Positions 36,372 through 44,398 of a stretch of 64,000 bases of DNA are shown in pieces. The notes under the pieces were generated by a model. It worked only from the letters and a program-made list of their open reading frames with translations, did not search any database and was not told where the DNA came from. The position numbers and the translations under genes were made by a program. The DNA is from [Mycobacterium] stephanolepidis (GTDB lineage: Bacteria > Actinomycetota > Actinomycetes > Mycobacteriales > Mycobacteriaceae): contig NZ_AP018165.1 of the NCBI RefSeq assembly GCF_002356335.1, positions 1,550,001 through 1,614,000 on the forward strand, written 5' to 3'. The first letter of the stretch is position 1. Each line of letters starts with the position of its first letter.

Positions 36372-37045
36372 CAGAATTCGTTTCCATCCGGGTCGGTCAG
36401 CACGGTCCAGCGGATATCGGTATCGGGACCGCGCAGCGCGCGGGCGCCGTCATGCACCAATTCGGCGGCGTCGGCGCGTACATCCCAGTGCCAGCGGTTC
36501 TTCACCACCCGCTCGTCGGCAACCCGGACAAATTTCCAGATCAGTTCGCCCCATCCGGCGGCGCCACGTAGCCACCGCAGTGTGCCGTCAGACCCGGGCG
36601 TGAGCGTTCCACCGACGAGCCCGTGCCACCACTGGGCGATTTCGACAGGTCTGTCACTATCGGTGCAGACCGCGAAGAGTTTTGCGGGCGTATCACTTTC
36701 GAGTCCCGGGTCCAGAAACGCGCAGAACTCGTTGCCCTCTACGTCGGCCATCACGACCCAGTCCGGCTCCTGCGTCAGTACCGTCGCGCCCAACGCGACG
36801 AGATCCTCGGCAGCGCGGGCGTAGACATCGAAATGCACACGGTTCTTGACGGACTTGGCCTCCGGGACCCGATTGACCCAGATGTCGACATCCTTGCCGC
36901 GCCGGATCAGCGCCTCACCGGCCTCGTCGATATCGGCCTCGCCGCCGATGGCCGCCGCCCAGAACTTGGCGACGGGAACGGGCTGTATCGCGTCGATACA
37001 GAAGTCCTTGAGACTGGCGCTGGGCGCGGGCTCGGGGTGCGACAC
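36359..37045 (-). CDS. VOC (glyoxalase-like) protein, two-domain
   Basis: A 228-residue protein with two glyoxalase/VOC-type halves. Each ends with the same motif, D-x-E/D-G-N-E-F-C-A-F (about residues 103-112 and at the C-terminus), and each has a V-K-N-R-x-H-x-D-V segment. No function is predictable beyond metal- or ligand-binding. GTG start has TAGGAT 6 nt upstream, and that hexamer overlaps the stop codon of the next gene. Confidence 0.82.
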   Translation of the reverse strand: MSHPEPAPSASLKDFCIDAIQPVPVAKFWAAAIGGEADIDEAGEALIRRGKDVDIWVNRVPEAKSVKNRVHFDVYARAAEDLVALGATVLTQEPDWVVMADVEGNEFCAFLDPGLESDTPAKLFAVCTDSDRPVEIAQWWHGLVGGTLTPGSDGTLRWLRGAAGWGELIWKFVRVADERVVKNRWHWDVRADAAELVHDGARALRGPDTDIRWTVLTDPDGNEFCAFG

Positions 37046-37051
37046 AGGGGA

Positions 37052-37057
37052 ATCCTA
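37052..37057 (-). promoter_or_regulatory. -10 hexamer TAGGAT, leaderless promoter of the VOC gene
   Basis: On the minus strand TAGGAT ends 6 nt before GTG 37045. It shares bases with the stop codon of the upstream monooxygenase gene. Confidence 0.5.
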
Positions 37058-38209
37058 TGGCTGAACCGCGATGTCCGATGCGTCATATCCGGCGATGTTC
37101 TGCAGCTGTCTCCAGAACAGGGAGGCGGGTATCCGTCCCGAGGCGCGCATCAATAACTCACTCAACGCCGCGGGGCGTGCGTATGTCGCGTGTCCGATCT
37201 GGCGGCTACGGGCGACCACCGTGCGGGTGCGAGACTTTCTTCTGCGCGCGTACTCGCGGAAAGCGCTTGGCAGAGAGGATCGTTCGGATACCGCCGCACC
37301 GAGTACCGCGGCGTCCTCGAGTGCCTGGCATCCGCCCTGACCCAAGTGCGGTCGCATCGGATGTGCGGCGTCACCGACCAGCACGACCCGGCCACCGGTG
37401 ATTCGCCGAAGACGTCCGCGATCGTAGATGTCTCCACGCAGCACCGAGGACTCGTCGCTGTGGCCCAGCAGGTCAGGTATGGGCTTCGCCCACTCGGCGA
37501 ACTTTCCTGTCAGATAGTCGATTTCGCGGCCGGATGCGCGTTGCGCTTCGTGTGATCGTTCGCCCGCGAACCAGTAGGTGCGACCGCCGGGCATCGGCAG
37601 GTGGCCGAATTCGATCCCCGGCCCCACGGTGATCCCGGCCAGCTCATCAGAAATCGCGATATCGGCGATGCCGCGCCACGCGGTGTATCCGGAGTATCGG
37701 AAGGACAGTGGCCCATTGAGATACTGCGCGGCCAATGATCCGATTCCGTCGGCCCCGACGACCGCGGCAGCGGTCAACGACTGGCCGTCGGCGAGCTCGA
37801 CAGACGTTCCGTGCAGCCCGTCTCGAACGTTGCTCACCCGAGCGCCGTAGCGCACCGTCCCCGGTGCCAGCCGGGCGGCCAGAATCGCGAGGAGTTGATT
37901 GCGTTCGGTAACCGCCACCGGCTCGCCCACCGCCTTGGTGAGCTGTCCGTTCGGAGGCTCGCGCAGTACTCGTCCGTCGTGCCAGCGCACCATGCCGGCC
38001 TCCACACGTGCGCTCACATCACGCACATCATCGCCGACGCCGAGGGCATCGCAAGCTGCTAGTGCGTTGGGCCACAAGGTGATCGCGTATCCGGCGGAGG
38101 ACCCGTCGCGGTCGTCGATAACGACGGCATCACGTCCGGACCGTTGTAACGCGACTGCGGTGGCAAGGCCGGCGATACCGGCACCAACCACGACGATGTA
38201 GTCGCTCAT
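37055..38209 (-). CDS. FAD-dependent aromatic monooxygenase (class A)
   Basis: A 384-residue flavoprotein monooxygenase/hydroxylase. FAD-binding G-A-G-I-A-G-L-A-T at residues 9-17, the D-G motif in V-G-A-D-G-I-G-S (about 150), and G-D-A-A-H-P-M-R-P-H-L-G-Q-G (about 282). NAD(P)H reduces the flavin for ring hydroxylation. The substrate is unknown; no aromatic-degradation cluster is adjacent. ATG 38209 has TAACGT 6 nt upstream. Confidence 0.87.
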   Translation of the reverse strand: MSDYIVVVGAGIAGLATAVALQRSGRDAVVIDDRDGSSAGYAITLWPNALAACDALGVGDDVRDVSARVEAGMVRWHDGRVLREPPNGQLTKAVGEPVAVTERNQLLAILAARLAPGTVRYGARVSNVRDGLHGTSVELADGQSLTAAAVVGADGIGSLAAQYLNGPLSFRYSGYTAWRGIADIAISDELAGITVGPGIEFGHLPMPGGRTYWFAGERSHEAQRASGREIDYLTGKFAEWAKPIPDLLGHSDESSVLRGDIYDRGRLRRITGGRVVLVGDAAHPMRPHLGQGGCQALEDAAVLGAAVSERSSLPSAFREYARRRKSRTRTVVARSRQIGHATYARPAALSELLMRASGRIPASLFWRQLQNIAGYDASDIAVQP

Positions 38210-38215
38210 AGCTCG

Positions 38216-38221
38216 ACGTTA
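38216..38221 (-). promoter_or_regulatory. -10 hexamer TAACGT, leaderless promoter of the monooxygenase gene
   Basis: On the minus strand TAACGT ends 6 nt before ATG 38209. Confidence 0.55.
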
Positions 38222-38336
38222 TGGGTGGACCCCACAGTGGTAAAGGGTCTGGGGTTGTGATGTTCGGCATTCGTTCACTCGGGGCTGATCTGCTTGGCTA
38301 AGGTTTACCAAACCCCAGTTATCTAGGAGGAGACCC

Positions 38337-38951
38337 ATGGCCACACTCGACGAGCTGCTCAACGAGATTCCCACCGACCAGATCGCAGCGAAGCTCGGGG
38401 TCGACAGCGAGACGGCCGACAAGGCGATCAAATCCGTGGTTCCGCTGCTGGTGGGCGGATTGCAGGCCAATGCGGACGACCCGGACAAGGCCGCTGATCT
38501 GCAGGCCAACGTCAGCAGCGCCCCCAGCACTCTGCTGGACGGCGGCGTGAACGTTGAGGACGTCGACCAGAACGCGGGCAGCGCGGTGGTCGCCTCGCTG
38601 TTCGGCGACAACAACGCGGACGATGTCGCCCAGAAGCTGGCCGGTGCCGGTGCGGGTAACAGCGACCTGATCAAGCAGCTGCTCCCGATTCTGGCTCCGA
38701 TCGTCCTTGCCTTCGTGGCCAAGAAGCTCACCGGCGGCGGTGCCGCGCCCGCACCCGCCGAGGCTCCCGCCGCCAGTGGCGGCGGCATCGGCGACATCCT
38801 GGGCAACATCCTCGGCAGCGCCGTCGGTGGCGGGGCCGCCGCGGGCGGTAACAACCCGCTCGGCAGCATCCTGGGCAGCGTGCTCGGCAGCAAGGGCGGC
38901 AGCGACGCCCTCGGCAGCATCCTGGGCGGGCTGCTCGGCGGCAAGAAGTAG
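38337..38951 (+). CDS. DUF937 family protein with glycine-rich repeats
   Basis: A 204-residue protein. Residues 1-125 form a helical DUF937 domain (Y-i-d-B-like; V-P-L-L-V-G-G-L-Q-A-N). The C-terminal third is Gly/Ala-rich with repeats of L-G-S-I-L-G and L-G-S-V-L-G and ends G-L-L-G-G-K-K. ATG 38337 has AGGAGGAG 6 nt upstream, a strong site. A GGTTT-ACC-AAACC dyad (38302-38314) lies in the upstream gap. Function unknown; no signal peptide. Confidence 0.8.
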   Translation: MATLDELLNEIPTDQIAAKLGVDSETADKAIKSVVPLLVGGLQANADDPDKAADLQANVSSAPSTLLDGGVNVEDVDQNAGSAVVASLFGDNNADDVAQKLAGAGAGNSDLIKQLLPILAPIVLAFVAKKLTGGGAAPAPAEAPAASGGGIGDILGNILGSAVGGGAAAGGNNPLGSILGSVLGSKGGSDALGSILGGLLGGKK

Positions 38952-38974
38952 CCGCACCGCCGCACACTTTTACA

Positions 38975-39011
38975 CGAAACCACCCGGTGCGTTATTCGCC
39001 GGGTGGTTTCG
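38975..39011 (+). terminator. Strong hairpin terminator between the DUF937 gene and valS
   Basis: A 13-bp perfect stem, CGAAACCACCCGG (38975-38987) with its complement at 38999-39011, loop of 11 nt. It has no long T-run after it but by stem length is the strongest such hairpin in the window. Confidence 0.75.
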
Positions 39012-39063
39012 TCATCTCTGGACGCGTGAAAACGCCCGTGAAAATGGGCGCGACAGACAACCC

Positions 39064-39069
39064 TAGAAT
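39064..39069 (+). promoter_or_regulatory. -10 hexamer TAGAAT, leaderless promoter of valS
   Basis: TAGAAT ends 7 nt before GTG 39077. No Shine-Dalgarno precedes the GTG, and no T-box-like leader is seen. Confidence 0.6.
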
Positions 39070-39076
39070 CTGATGG

Positions 39077-41716
39077 GTGACCCAAAGCCCTGATACGAAC
39101 GCCGCCAGCTCCCTGCCCACCTCATGGGACCCGGGAGCGGTAGAGGCGGATCTCTATCAGGGCTGGGTGGACGCCGGATACTTCACCGCCGACCCCACCA
39201 GCGACAAGCCTGGCTACTCGATTGTGCTGCCACCTCCCAACGTCACCGGCAGCCTGCACATGGGCCATGCGCTCGACCACACCCTCATGGACGCGCTGAC
39301 CCGCCGCAAACGTATGCAGGGTTACGAGGTGCTGTGGCTGCCGGGCATGGACCATGCGGGAATCGCCACCCAATCGGTGGTGGAAAAGCAGCTGGCCGCC
39401 GACGGCAAGACCAAAGAGGACTTCGGCCGTGAGCTGTTCATCGACAAGGTGTGGGACTGGAAGCGTGAGTCCGGCGGCACCATCGGCGGGCAGATGCGTC
39501 GTCTCGGTGACGGTGTGGACTGGAGCCGCGATCGATTCACCATGGACGAGGGCCTGTCCCGTGCGGTGCGCACCATTTTCAAGAAGCTCTTCGACGCCGG
39601 GCTGATCTACCGGGCCGAACGGCTGGTCAACTGGTCGCCCGAGCTGAAGACCGCGATATCGGACCTGGAGGTCAAGTACGACGAGGTCGAGGGCGAGCTG
39701 GTGTCCTTCCGGTACGGCTCCCTCGACGACAATGAGCCGCACCTGGTGGTGGCGACCACTCGTCTGGAAACGATGCTGGGTGACACCGCAATCGCTGTGC
39801 ATCCCGATGACGAGCGCTACCGGCATCTTGTCGGCACCGAGCTCCCGCATCCGTTCCAGGACCGCAGCATCCCGATCGTCGCCGACACCCATGTCGACCC
39901 CGAATTCGGTACCGGCGCGGTCAAGGTCACGCCCGCTCACGACCCGAACGACTTCGAGATCGGTTTGCGACACGGCTTGCCGATGCCCACCATCATGGAC
40001 ATCCACGGCCGCATCTGCGACAGCGGAACGCAATTCGACGGCATGGACCGGTTCGAGGCGCGGGTCAAGGTGCGCGAGGCGCTGGCCGAGCAGGGGCGCA
40101 TCGTCGCCGAGAAGCGCCCGTACCTACACAGCGTCGGGCACTCCGAACGCTCGGGTGAACCCATCGAGCCACGTCTTTCCCTGCAGTGGTGGGTCAAGGT
40201 CGAGTCGCTGGCCAAGGCCGCCGGCGATGCGGTCCGCAACCGCGACACCGTGATTCACCCCGCCAGCCTGGAGCCGCGCTGGTTCGCCTGGGTCGACGAC
40301 ATGCATGACTGGTGCATTTCTCGTCAGCTGTGGTGGGGCCACCGCATTCCCATCTGGCATGGCCCCGACGGCGAGATCGTGTGTCTGGGACCCGACGAGA
40401 CCCCGCCCGAGGGCTACGTGCAGGACCCCGACGTGCTCGACACCTGGTTCTCCTCGGCGCTGTGGCCGTTCTCCACCATGGGATGGCCCGATGCCACCCC
40501 GGAGCTGGAGAAGTTCTATCCCACAAGCGTTCTCGTCACCGGATACGACATCATCTTCTTCTGGGTGGCTCGGATGATGATGTTCGGCACCTTTGTGGCC
40601 GACGATCCGGTGCTGCACGGGGGCAAGGTGCCTTTCGACAACGTCTTCCTGCACGGTCTGATCCGCGATCAGTTCGGCCAGAAGATGAGCAAGTCCAAGG
40701 GCAACGGCATCGACCCGCTGGACTGGGTGGAGATGTTCGGCGCGGATGCGTTGCGCTTCACTCTGGCCCGTGGCGCCAGCCCCGGTGGTGACCTGTCCAT
40801 CGGCGAGGACGCGGCGCGCGCCTCGCGCAACTTCACCACGAAGTTGTTCAATGCCACCCGATTCGCGTTGATGAACGGTGCCGCACTGGGTGAGCTGCCC
40901 GCCGCGGCCGAGCTCACCGACGCCGACCGGTGGATCCTGGGCCGCCTCGAACAGGTTCGGGCCGAGGTGGACACCGCGCTCGATCGGTACGAATTCAGCG
41001 TGGCCTGCGAGGCGCTGTATCACTTCGCCTGGGACGAGTTCTGTGACTGGTACCTGGAATTGGCCAAGGTGCAGTTGGCCGAGAAGCCCGACAGCACCCG
41101 CATTGTGCTGGCGACGGTGCTGGACACCCTGCTGCGGCTGCTGCATCCGGTGATCCCGTTCGTTACCGAGGTGCTGTGGAAGACGGTCACCGGCCAGGAG
41201 TCGGTGGTCATCGCCGCGTGGCCGACCGAATCCGGTATCGAGCTGGACGACGTTGCCGTGCAGCGCATCGCCGACATGCAGAAGCTGGTGACCGAGGTCC
41301 GTCGGTTCCGCAGCGATCAGGGTCTGGGCGACCGGCAGAAGGTCGCGGCCCGGCTGGCCGGTGTCTCGGCGGCCGGCCTGGACGGCCAGCTCGCCGCCGT
41401 GACCTCGTTGGCCTGGTTGACCCCGGCCGGGGAGGGTTTCAGCCCGACGGCCTCGGTGGAGGTCCGACTGTCCGGTGCCACCGTGACCGTCGAGGTCGAC
41501 ACCTCCGGCACCGTCGACGTCGAGGCGGAACGCCGACGACTGGAGAAGGATCTGGCCGCCGCGCGCAAGGAACTCGACGGCACCACAAGCAAACTGGGCA
41601 ACGATGCCTTCCTGGCGAAGGCGCCCGACGCCGTCGTCGAGAAGATCCGGGCCCGTCAACAGGTGGCCACCGAGGAGGTCGAGCGGATCACCGCTCGTTT
41701 GGCAGGGCTGGCGTGA
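39077..41716 (+). CDS. valS: Valyl-tRNA synthetase
   Basis: Class I aminoacyl-tRNA synthetase charging tRNA-Val. 879 residues. H-I-G-H-type motif H-M-G-H near residue 56 ([13 protein letters not shown]), K-M-S-K-S at about 535 (Q-K-M-S-K-S-K-G-N), editing domain between, and the C-terminal Val-RS coiled coil from about residue 815. It heads an operon with folC (4-nt overlap) and the DUF4233 gene. Confidence 0.97.
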   Translation: MTQSPDTNAASSLPTSWDPGAVEADLYQGWVDAGYFTADPTSDKPGYSIVLPPPNVTGSLHMGHALDHTLMDALTRRKRMQGYEVLWLPGMDHAGIATQSVVEKQLAADGKTKEDFGRELFIDKVWDWKRESGGTIGGQMRRLGDGVDWSRDRFTMDEGLSRAVRTIFKKLFDAGLIYRAERLVNWSPELKTAISDLEVKYDEVEGELVSFRYGSLDDNEPHLVVATTRLETMLGDTAIAVHPDDERYRHLVGTELPHPFQDRSIPIVADTHVDPEFGTGAVKVTPAHDPNDFEIGLRHGLPMPTIMDIHGRICDSGTQFDGMDRFEARVKVREALAEQGRIVAEKRPYLHSVGHSERSGEPIEPRLSLQWWVKVESLAKAAGDAVRNRDTVIHPASLEPRWFAWVDDMHDWCISRQLWWGHRIPIWHGPDGEIVCLGPDETPPEGYVQDPDVLDTWFSSALWPFSTMGWPDATPELEKFYPTSVLVTGYDIIFFWVARMMMFGTFVADDPVLHGGKVPFDNVFLHGLIRDQFGQKMSKSKGNGIDPLDWVEMFGADALRFTLARGASPGGDLSIGEDAARASRNFTTKLFNATRFALMNGAALGELPAAAELTDADRWILGRLEQVRAEVDTALDRYEFSVACEALYHFAWDEFCDWYLELAKVQLAEKPDSTRIVLATVLDTLLRLLHPVIPFVTEVLWKTVTGQESVVIAAWPTESGIELDDVAVQRIADMQKLVTEVRRFRSDQGLGDRQKVAARLAGVSAAGLDGQLAAVTSLAWLTPAGEGFSPTASVEVRLSGATVTVEVDTSGTVDVEAERRRLEKDLAAARKELDGTTSKLGNDAFLAKAPDAVVEKIRARQQVATEEVERITARLAGLA

Positions 41717-43149
41717 GCGAGTCATTGGGTATCGAGCCCTCGCCCGACGAGATCGCGGCCCTGCTGCAGATCGAGTATCTGCTTGACCAGCGCTGGCCCG
41801 AAACGAAGATCGAACCGTCGACCGACCGCATCGTCGCGCTGATGGAACTGCTGGGTTCGCCCCAGCGGGCGTATCCGTGCATCCATGTCGCCGGGACCAA
41901 TGGCAAGACCTCGGTGACGCGAATGATCGACGCGCTGCTGACGGCACTGCACCGGCGCACCGGACGCACCACCAGCCCGCACCTGCAGTCGGCCGTCGAA
42001 CGCATCGCCATTGACGGTCAACCGATCTCACCGGCGAAGTACGTGGAGATCTACGCCGAGATCGAGCCGTTCGTGGAATTGGTGGACAAGCGGTCGCAGG
42101 AGCAGGGCGGGCCCGCGATGAGCAAGTTCGAGGTGCTGGTCGCCATGGCGTTTGTGGCGTTCGCGGATGCGCCCGTCGATATCGCAGTGGTTGAAGTCGG
42201 GCTTGGCGGGCGTTGGGACGCCACCAACATCATCGACGCCCCGGTCGCCGTCATCACCCCGATCGGTATCGACCATGTCGAGTTCCTGGGCCCGGACCTT
42301 GCGTCCATCGCCAATGAAAAGGCCGGAATCATCAAGCGGCACAAACTTGACGCGATGACCGGTGAGGCGGGTCCCGATACGGTTGCCGTCATCGCCCAAC
42401 AGGCCCCCGAGGCGATGGAGGTGCTGCTGCGCCAGACCGTGGAAGCGGATGCGGCCGTGGCTCGCGAAGGCTCTGAGTTCTCGGTGTTGTCGCGTCAGGT
42501 CGCGGTGGGCGGACAGGTGCTCGAACTGCAGGGACTCGGCGGGGTCTACTCGGAGATATTCCTGCCCCTGCACGGTGAGCATCAGGCGCATAACGCGGCG
42601 GTCGCGCTCGCCGCGGTGGAGGCGTTCTTCGGTGCGGGTACCGACCGTCAGCTCGATATCGATGCGATACGAGCAGGATTCGCATCGGTGATCGTTCCCG
42701 GGCGGCTTGAGCGGGTGCGCAGCGCCCCCGCGGTCTTCTTGGACGCCGCGCACAATCCCCATGGTGCGGCCGCGTTGGCGGACACACTGCAGTCGGAGTT
42801 CGACTTCCGGCGTCTGGTCGGTGTGATCAGTGTGATGGCCGACAAGGACGTGCCCGGAATTCTCGCCGCGCTTGAGCCCGCGTTCGACGAGATCGTGGTG
42901 ACACACAACGGTTCTCCGCGCGCATTGGAGACGGATGCGTTGGCCGGTATCGCTCTGGAACTCTTCGGTGAGGACCGCGTTGTCGTCGCGCCCACATTGC
43001 TCGACGCCATCGAAACCGCCACCGCGATGGTGGAGGAGGCCGCCGAAGATGGGGGAGCGGAAGGTTTTTCCGGCACCGGCATCGTCATCACCGGGTCGGT
43101 CGTCACCGCGGGTGCGGCACGGACACTGTTCGGAAAGGATCCGCGGTGA
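41713..43149 (+). CDS. folC: Folylpolyglutamate/dihydrofolate synthase
   Basis: Adds glutamate to dihydropteroate/folates. 478 residues from GTG 41713, which overlaps the valS stop (GTGA); the longer frame to 41176 is inside valS and spurious. ATP-binding G-T-N-G-K-T-S at about residues 59-65, [11 protein letters not shown] (about 165), and A-H-N-P-H-G (about 345) are the Mur-ligase-family signatures. Overlaps the next gene by 4 nt. Confidence 0.96.
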   Translation: MSESLGIEPSPDEIAALLQIEYLLDQRWPETKIEPSTDRIVALMELLGSPQRAYPCIHVAGTNGKTSVTRMIDALLTALHRRTGRTTSPHLQSAVERIAIDGQPISPAKYVEIYAEIEPFVELVDKRSQEQGGPAMSKFEVLVAMAFVAFADAPVDIAVVEVGLGGRWDATNIIDAPVAVITPIGIDHVEFLGPDLASIANEKAGIIKRHKLDAMTGEAGPDTVAVIAQQAPEAMEVLLRQTVEADAAVAREGSEFSVLSRQVAVGGQVLELQGLGGVYSEIFLPLHGEHQAHNAAVALAAVEAFFGAGTDRQLDIDAIRAGFASVIVPGRLERVRSAPAVFLDAAHNPHGAAALADTLQSEFDFRRLVGVISVMADKDVPGILAALEPAFDEIVVTHNGSPRALETDALAGIALELFGEDRVVVAPTLLDAIETATAMVEEAAEDGGAEGFSGTGIVITGSVVTAGAARTLFGKDPR

Positions 43150-43568
43150 GCAACCCCGAGGGTGCGAATCAGGAGAAGGACGGCCAAGCTCCGGTCGATC
43201 CTTGGCGGGGATTTCGTGGCGTGATGGCGGGCACGCTCATCCTGGAGACCATCGTGGTGCTGTTGGCAGTTCCGGTGGTCAAAATGGTGGGCGGCGGGCT
43301 CTCGCCGTTGTCGCTGGTCTACCTGATCGGGGTAGCCGTCGCCATGATCCTGCTGTCGGGTATGCAGGGCCGGCCGTGGGCACTTCAGGCCAACCTGGCA
43401 CTCCAGGTGGTACTGGTGGCGGGTTTCTTCGTGCACGCCGCCATCGGCTTCGTCGGGTTGTTGTTTCTGGGTGTCTGGTTGCTGATCTGGTACATGCGTA
43501 ACCAGGTCCGCGACCGTCAGGGCCGCGGGGAGCTGCCGGGTCAGCAGGGGACTACTATCGACCAGTAG
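43146..43568 (+). CDS. DUF4233 membrane protein (Rv2446c type)
   Basis: A 140-residue protein with four predicted membrane helices (about 28-46, 50-72, 78-98, 100-120) after a charged N-terminus, and a polar C-terminus. GTG start overlaps the folC stop, so it is co-translated with a folate enzyme; no function is known. The order valS-folC-this gene-ndk is conserved in mycobacteria. Confidence 0.8.
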   Translation: MSNPEGANQEKDGQAPVDPWRGFRGVMAGTLILETIVVLLAVPVVKMVGGGLSPLSLVYLIGVAVAMILLSGMQGRPWALQANLALQVVLVAGFFVHAAIGFVGLLFLGVWLLIWYMRNQVRDRQGRGELPGQQGTTIDQ

Positions 43569-43571
43569 GCT
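43566..43571 (+). promoter_or_regulatory. -10 hexamer TAGGCT, leaderless promoter of ndk
   Basis: TAGGCT overlaps the stop of the DUF4233 gene and ends 7 nt before GTG 43579. Confidence 0.55.
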
Positions 43572-43578
43572 GTCGCCC

Positions 43579-43989
43579 GTGACTGAGCGGACGCTGGTTT
43601 TGATCAAGCCCGATGGTGTGCGGCGGGGACTTGTCGGTGAGGTGCTGAACCGTATTGAGCGCAAGGGCCTGACACTGGCTGCCCTTGAGCTCAAGAACGT
43701 CGATGAGTCGCTGGCAAGCGCGCACTATGCCGAGCACAAGGAGAAGCCGTTCTTCGGCTCGCTGCTGGAATTCATCACCTCGGGGCCCGTGGTGGCAGCC
43801 GTGCTGGAGGGGCCGCGTGCCATCGCCGCCTTCCGCCAGCTCGCCGGTGGCACCGATCCCGTCGAGAAGGCCGCGACCGGCAGCATCCGCGGCGACTTCG
43901 CCCTGGAGACCCAGGAGAACCTGGTGCACGGATCCGACTCACCTGAGTCGGCGGCGCGTGAGATCGCGCTCTGGTTCCCGGCCCTCTGA
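43579..43989 (+). CDS. ndk: Nucleoside diphosphate kinase
   Basis: Balances NTP/dNTP pools using ATP and a phospho-histidine. 136 residues. Substrate-binding K-P-D-G-V-R-R-G (about residues 10-17), active-site His in N-L-V-H-G-S-D-S (about residue 117). The GTG start fits the leaderless -10 just upstream; the gene may also be read through from valS-folC. Confidence 0.96.
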   Translation: MTERTLVLIKPDGVRRGLVGEVLNRIERKGLTLAALELKNVDESLASAHYAEHKEKPFFGSLLEFITSGPVVAAVLEGPRAIAAFRQLAGGTDPVEKAATGSIRGDFALETQENLVHGSDSPESAAREIALWFPAL

Positions 43990-44012
43990 CCCAATCCATC
44001 TGATCTGAATCC

Positions 44013-44070
44013 GCGAGTGTGCGGTTTGCATCGATTTCTCCTGAAATCTCGACGTAAATCGCACACTCGC
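44013..44070. repeat. 58-nt palindromic element after ndk (terminator or dispersed repeat)
   Basis: GCGAGTGTGCGGTTT (44013-44027) pairs with AAATCGCACACTCGC (44056-44070) with one G-T pair; an inner GATTTC/GAAATC stem (44033-44038 with 44043-44048) closes a TCCT loop. TTCGTTTT follows, so it can also terminate ndk. Confidence 0.7.
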
Positions 44071-44108
44071 TTCGTTTTGTGCCCCCACGGATCGCGCGGG
44101 TTCATGGC

Positions 44109-44398
44109 TTGGTGCCCACCGTCTGATTCGTATGGGATACTGAGTGTGGGCCACGGCACTTCGACCCCACTAGGGGCCGGCCGGAAACCCGAATGACGAC
44201 ACGGCGAGCGCGATTACCATTGCAGCACGTCAAGCCATCATTCCAGCCAGGCACTGGGTGGGTTCGGAACTGCGGTATCGCAGCTACGGATCGCTCGGAG
44301 CAAGACCCCCACAAACCCGGACCTAGCCCGGGTACATAGAGAGAAAGCCCTCGCGTGGCCGCGTCTAAAGGACGCGCCCGGGGGCTTGAGGAGAATAA
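44109..44398 (+). promoter_or_regulatory. Probable rne promoter and long 5' leader
   Basis: TTGGTG (44109-44114) and TATGGG (44131-44136) are spaced 16 nt; GATACT at 44136-44141 is an alternative -10. Transcription would begin near 44145, leaving a leader of about 250 nt before the GTG of rne. Long rne leaders that mediate autoregulation are known in bacteria. The 409-nt gap otherwise holds only the palindrome after ndk. Confidence 0.45.

Noticed and set aside
40124..42031. 635-codon minus frame across valS and folC
   Set aside because: Shadow of two real genes; composition is Arg/Gly/Asp-rich without domains.
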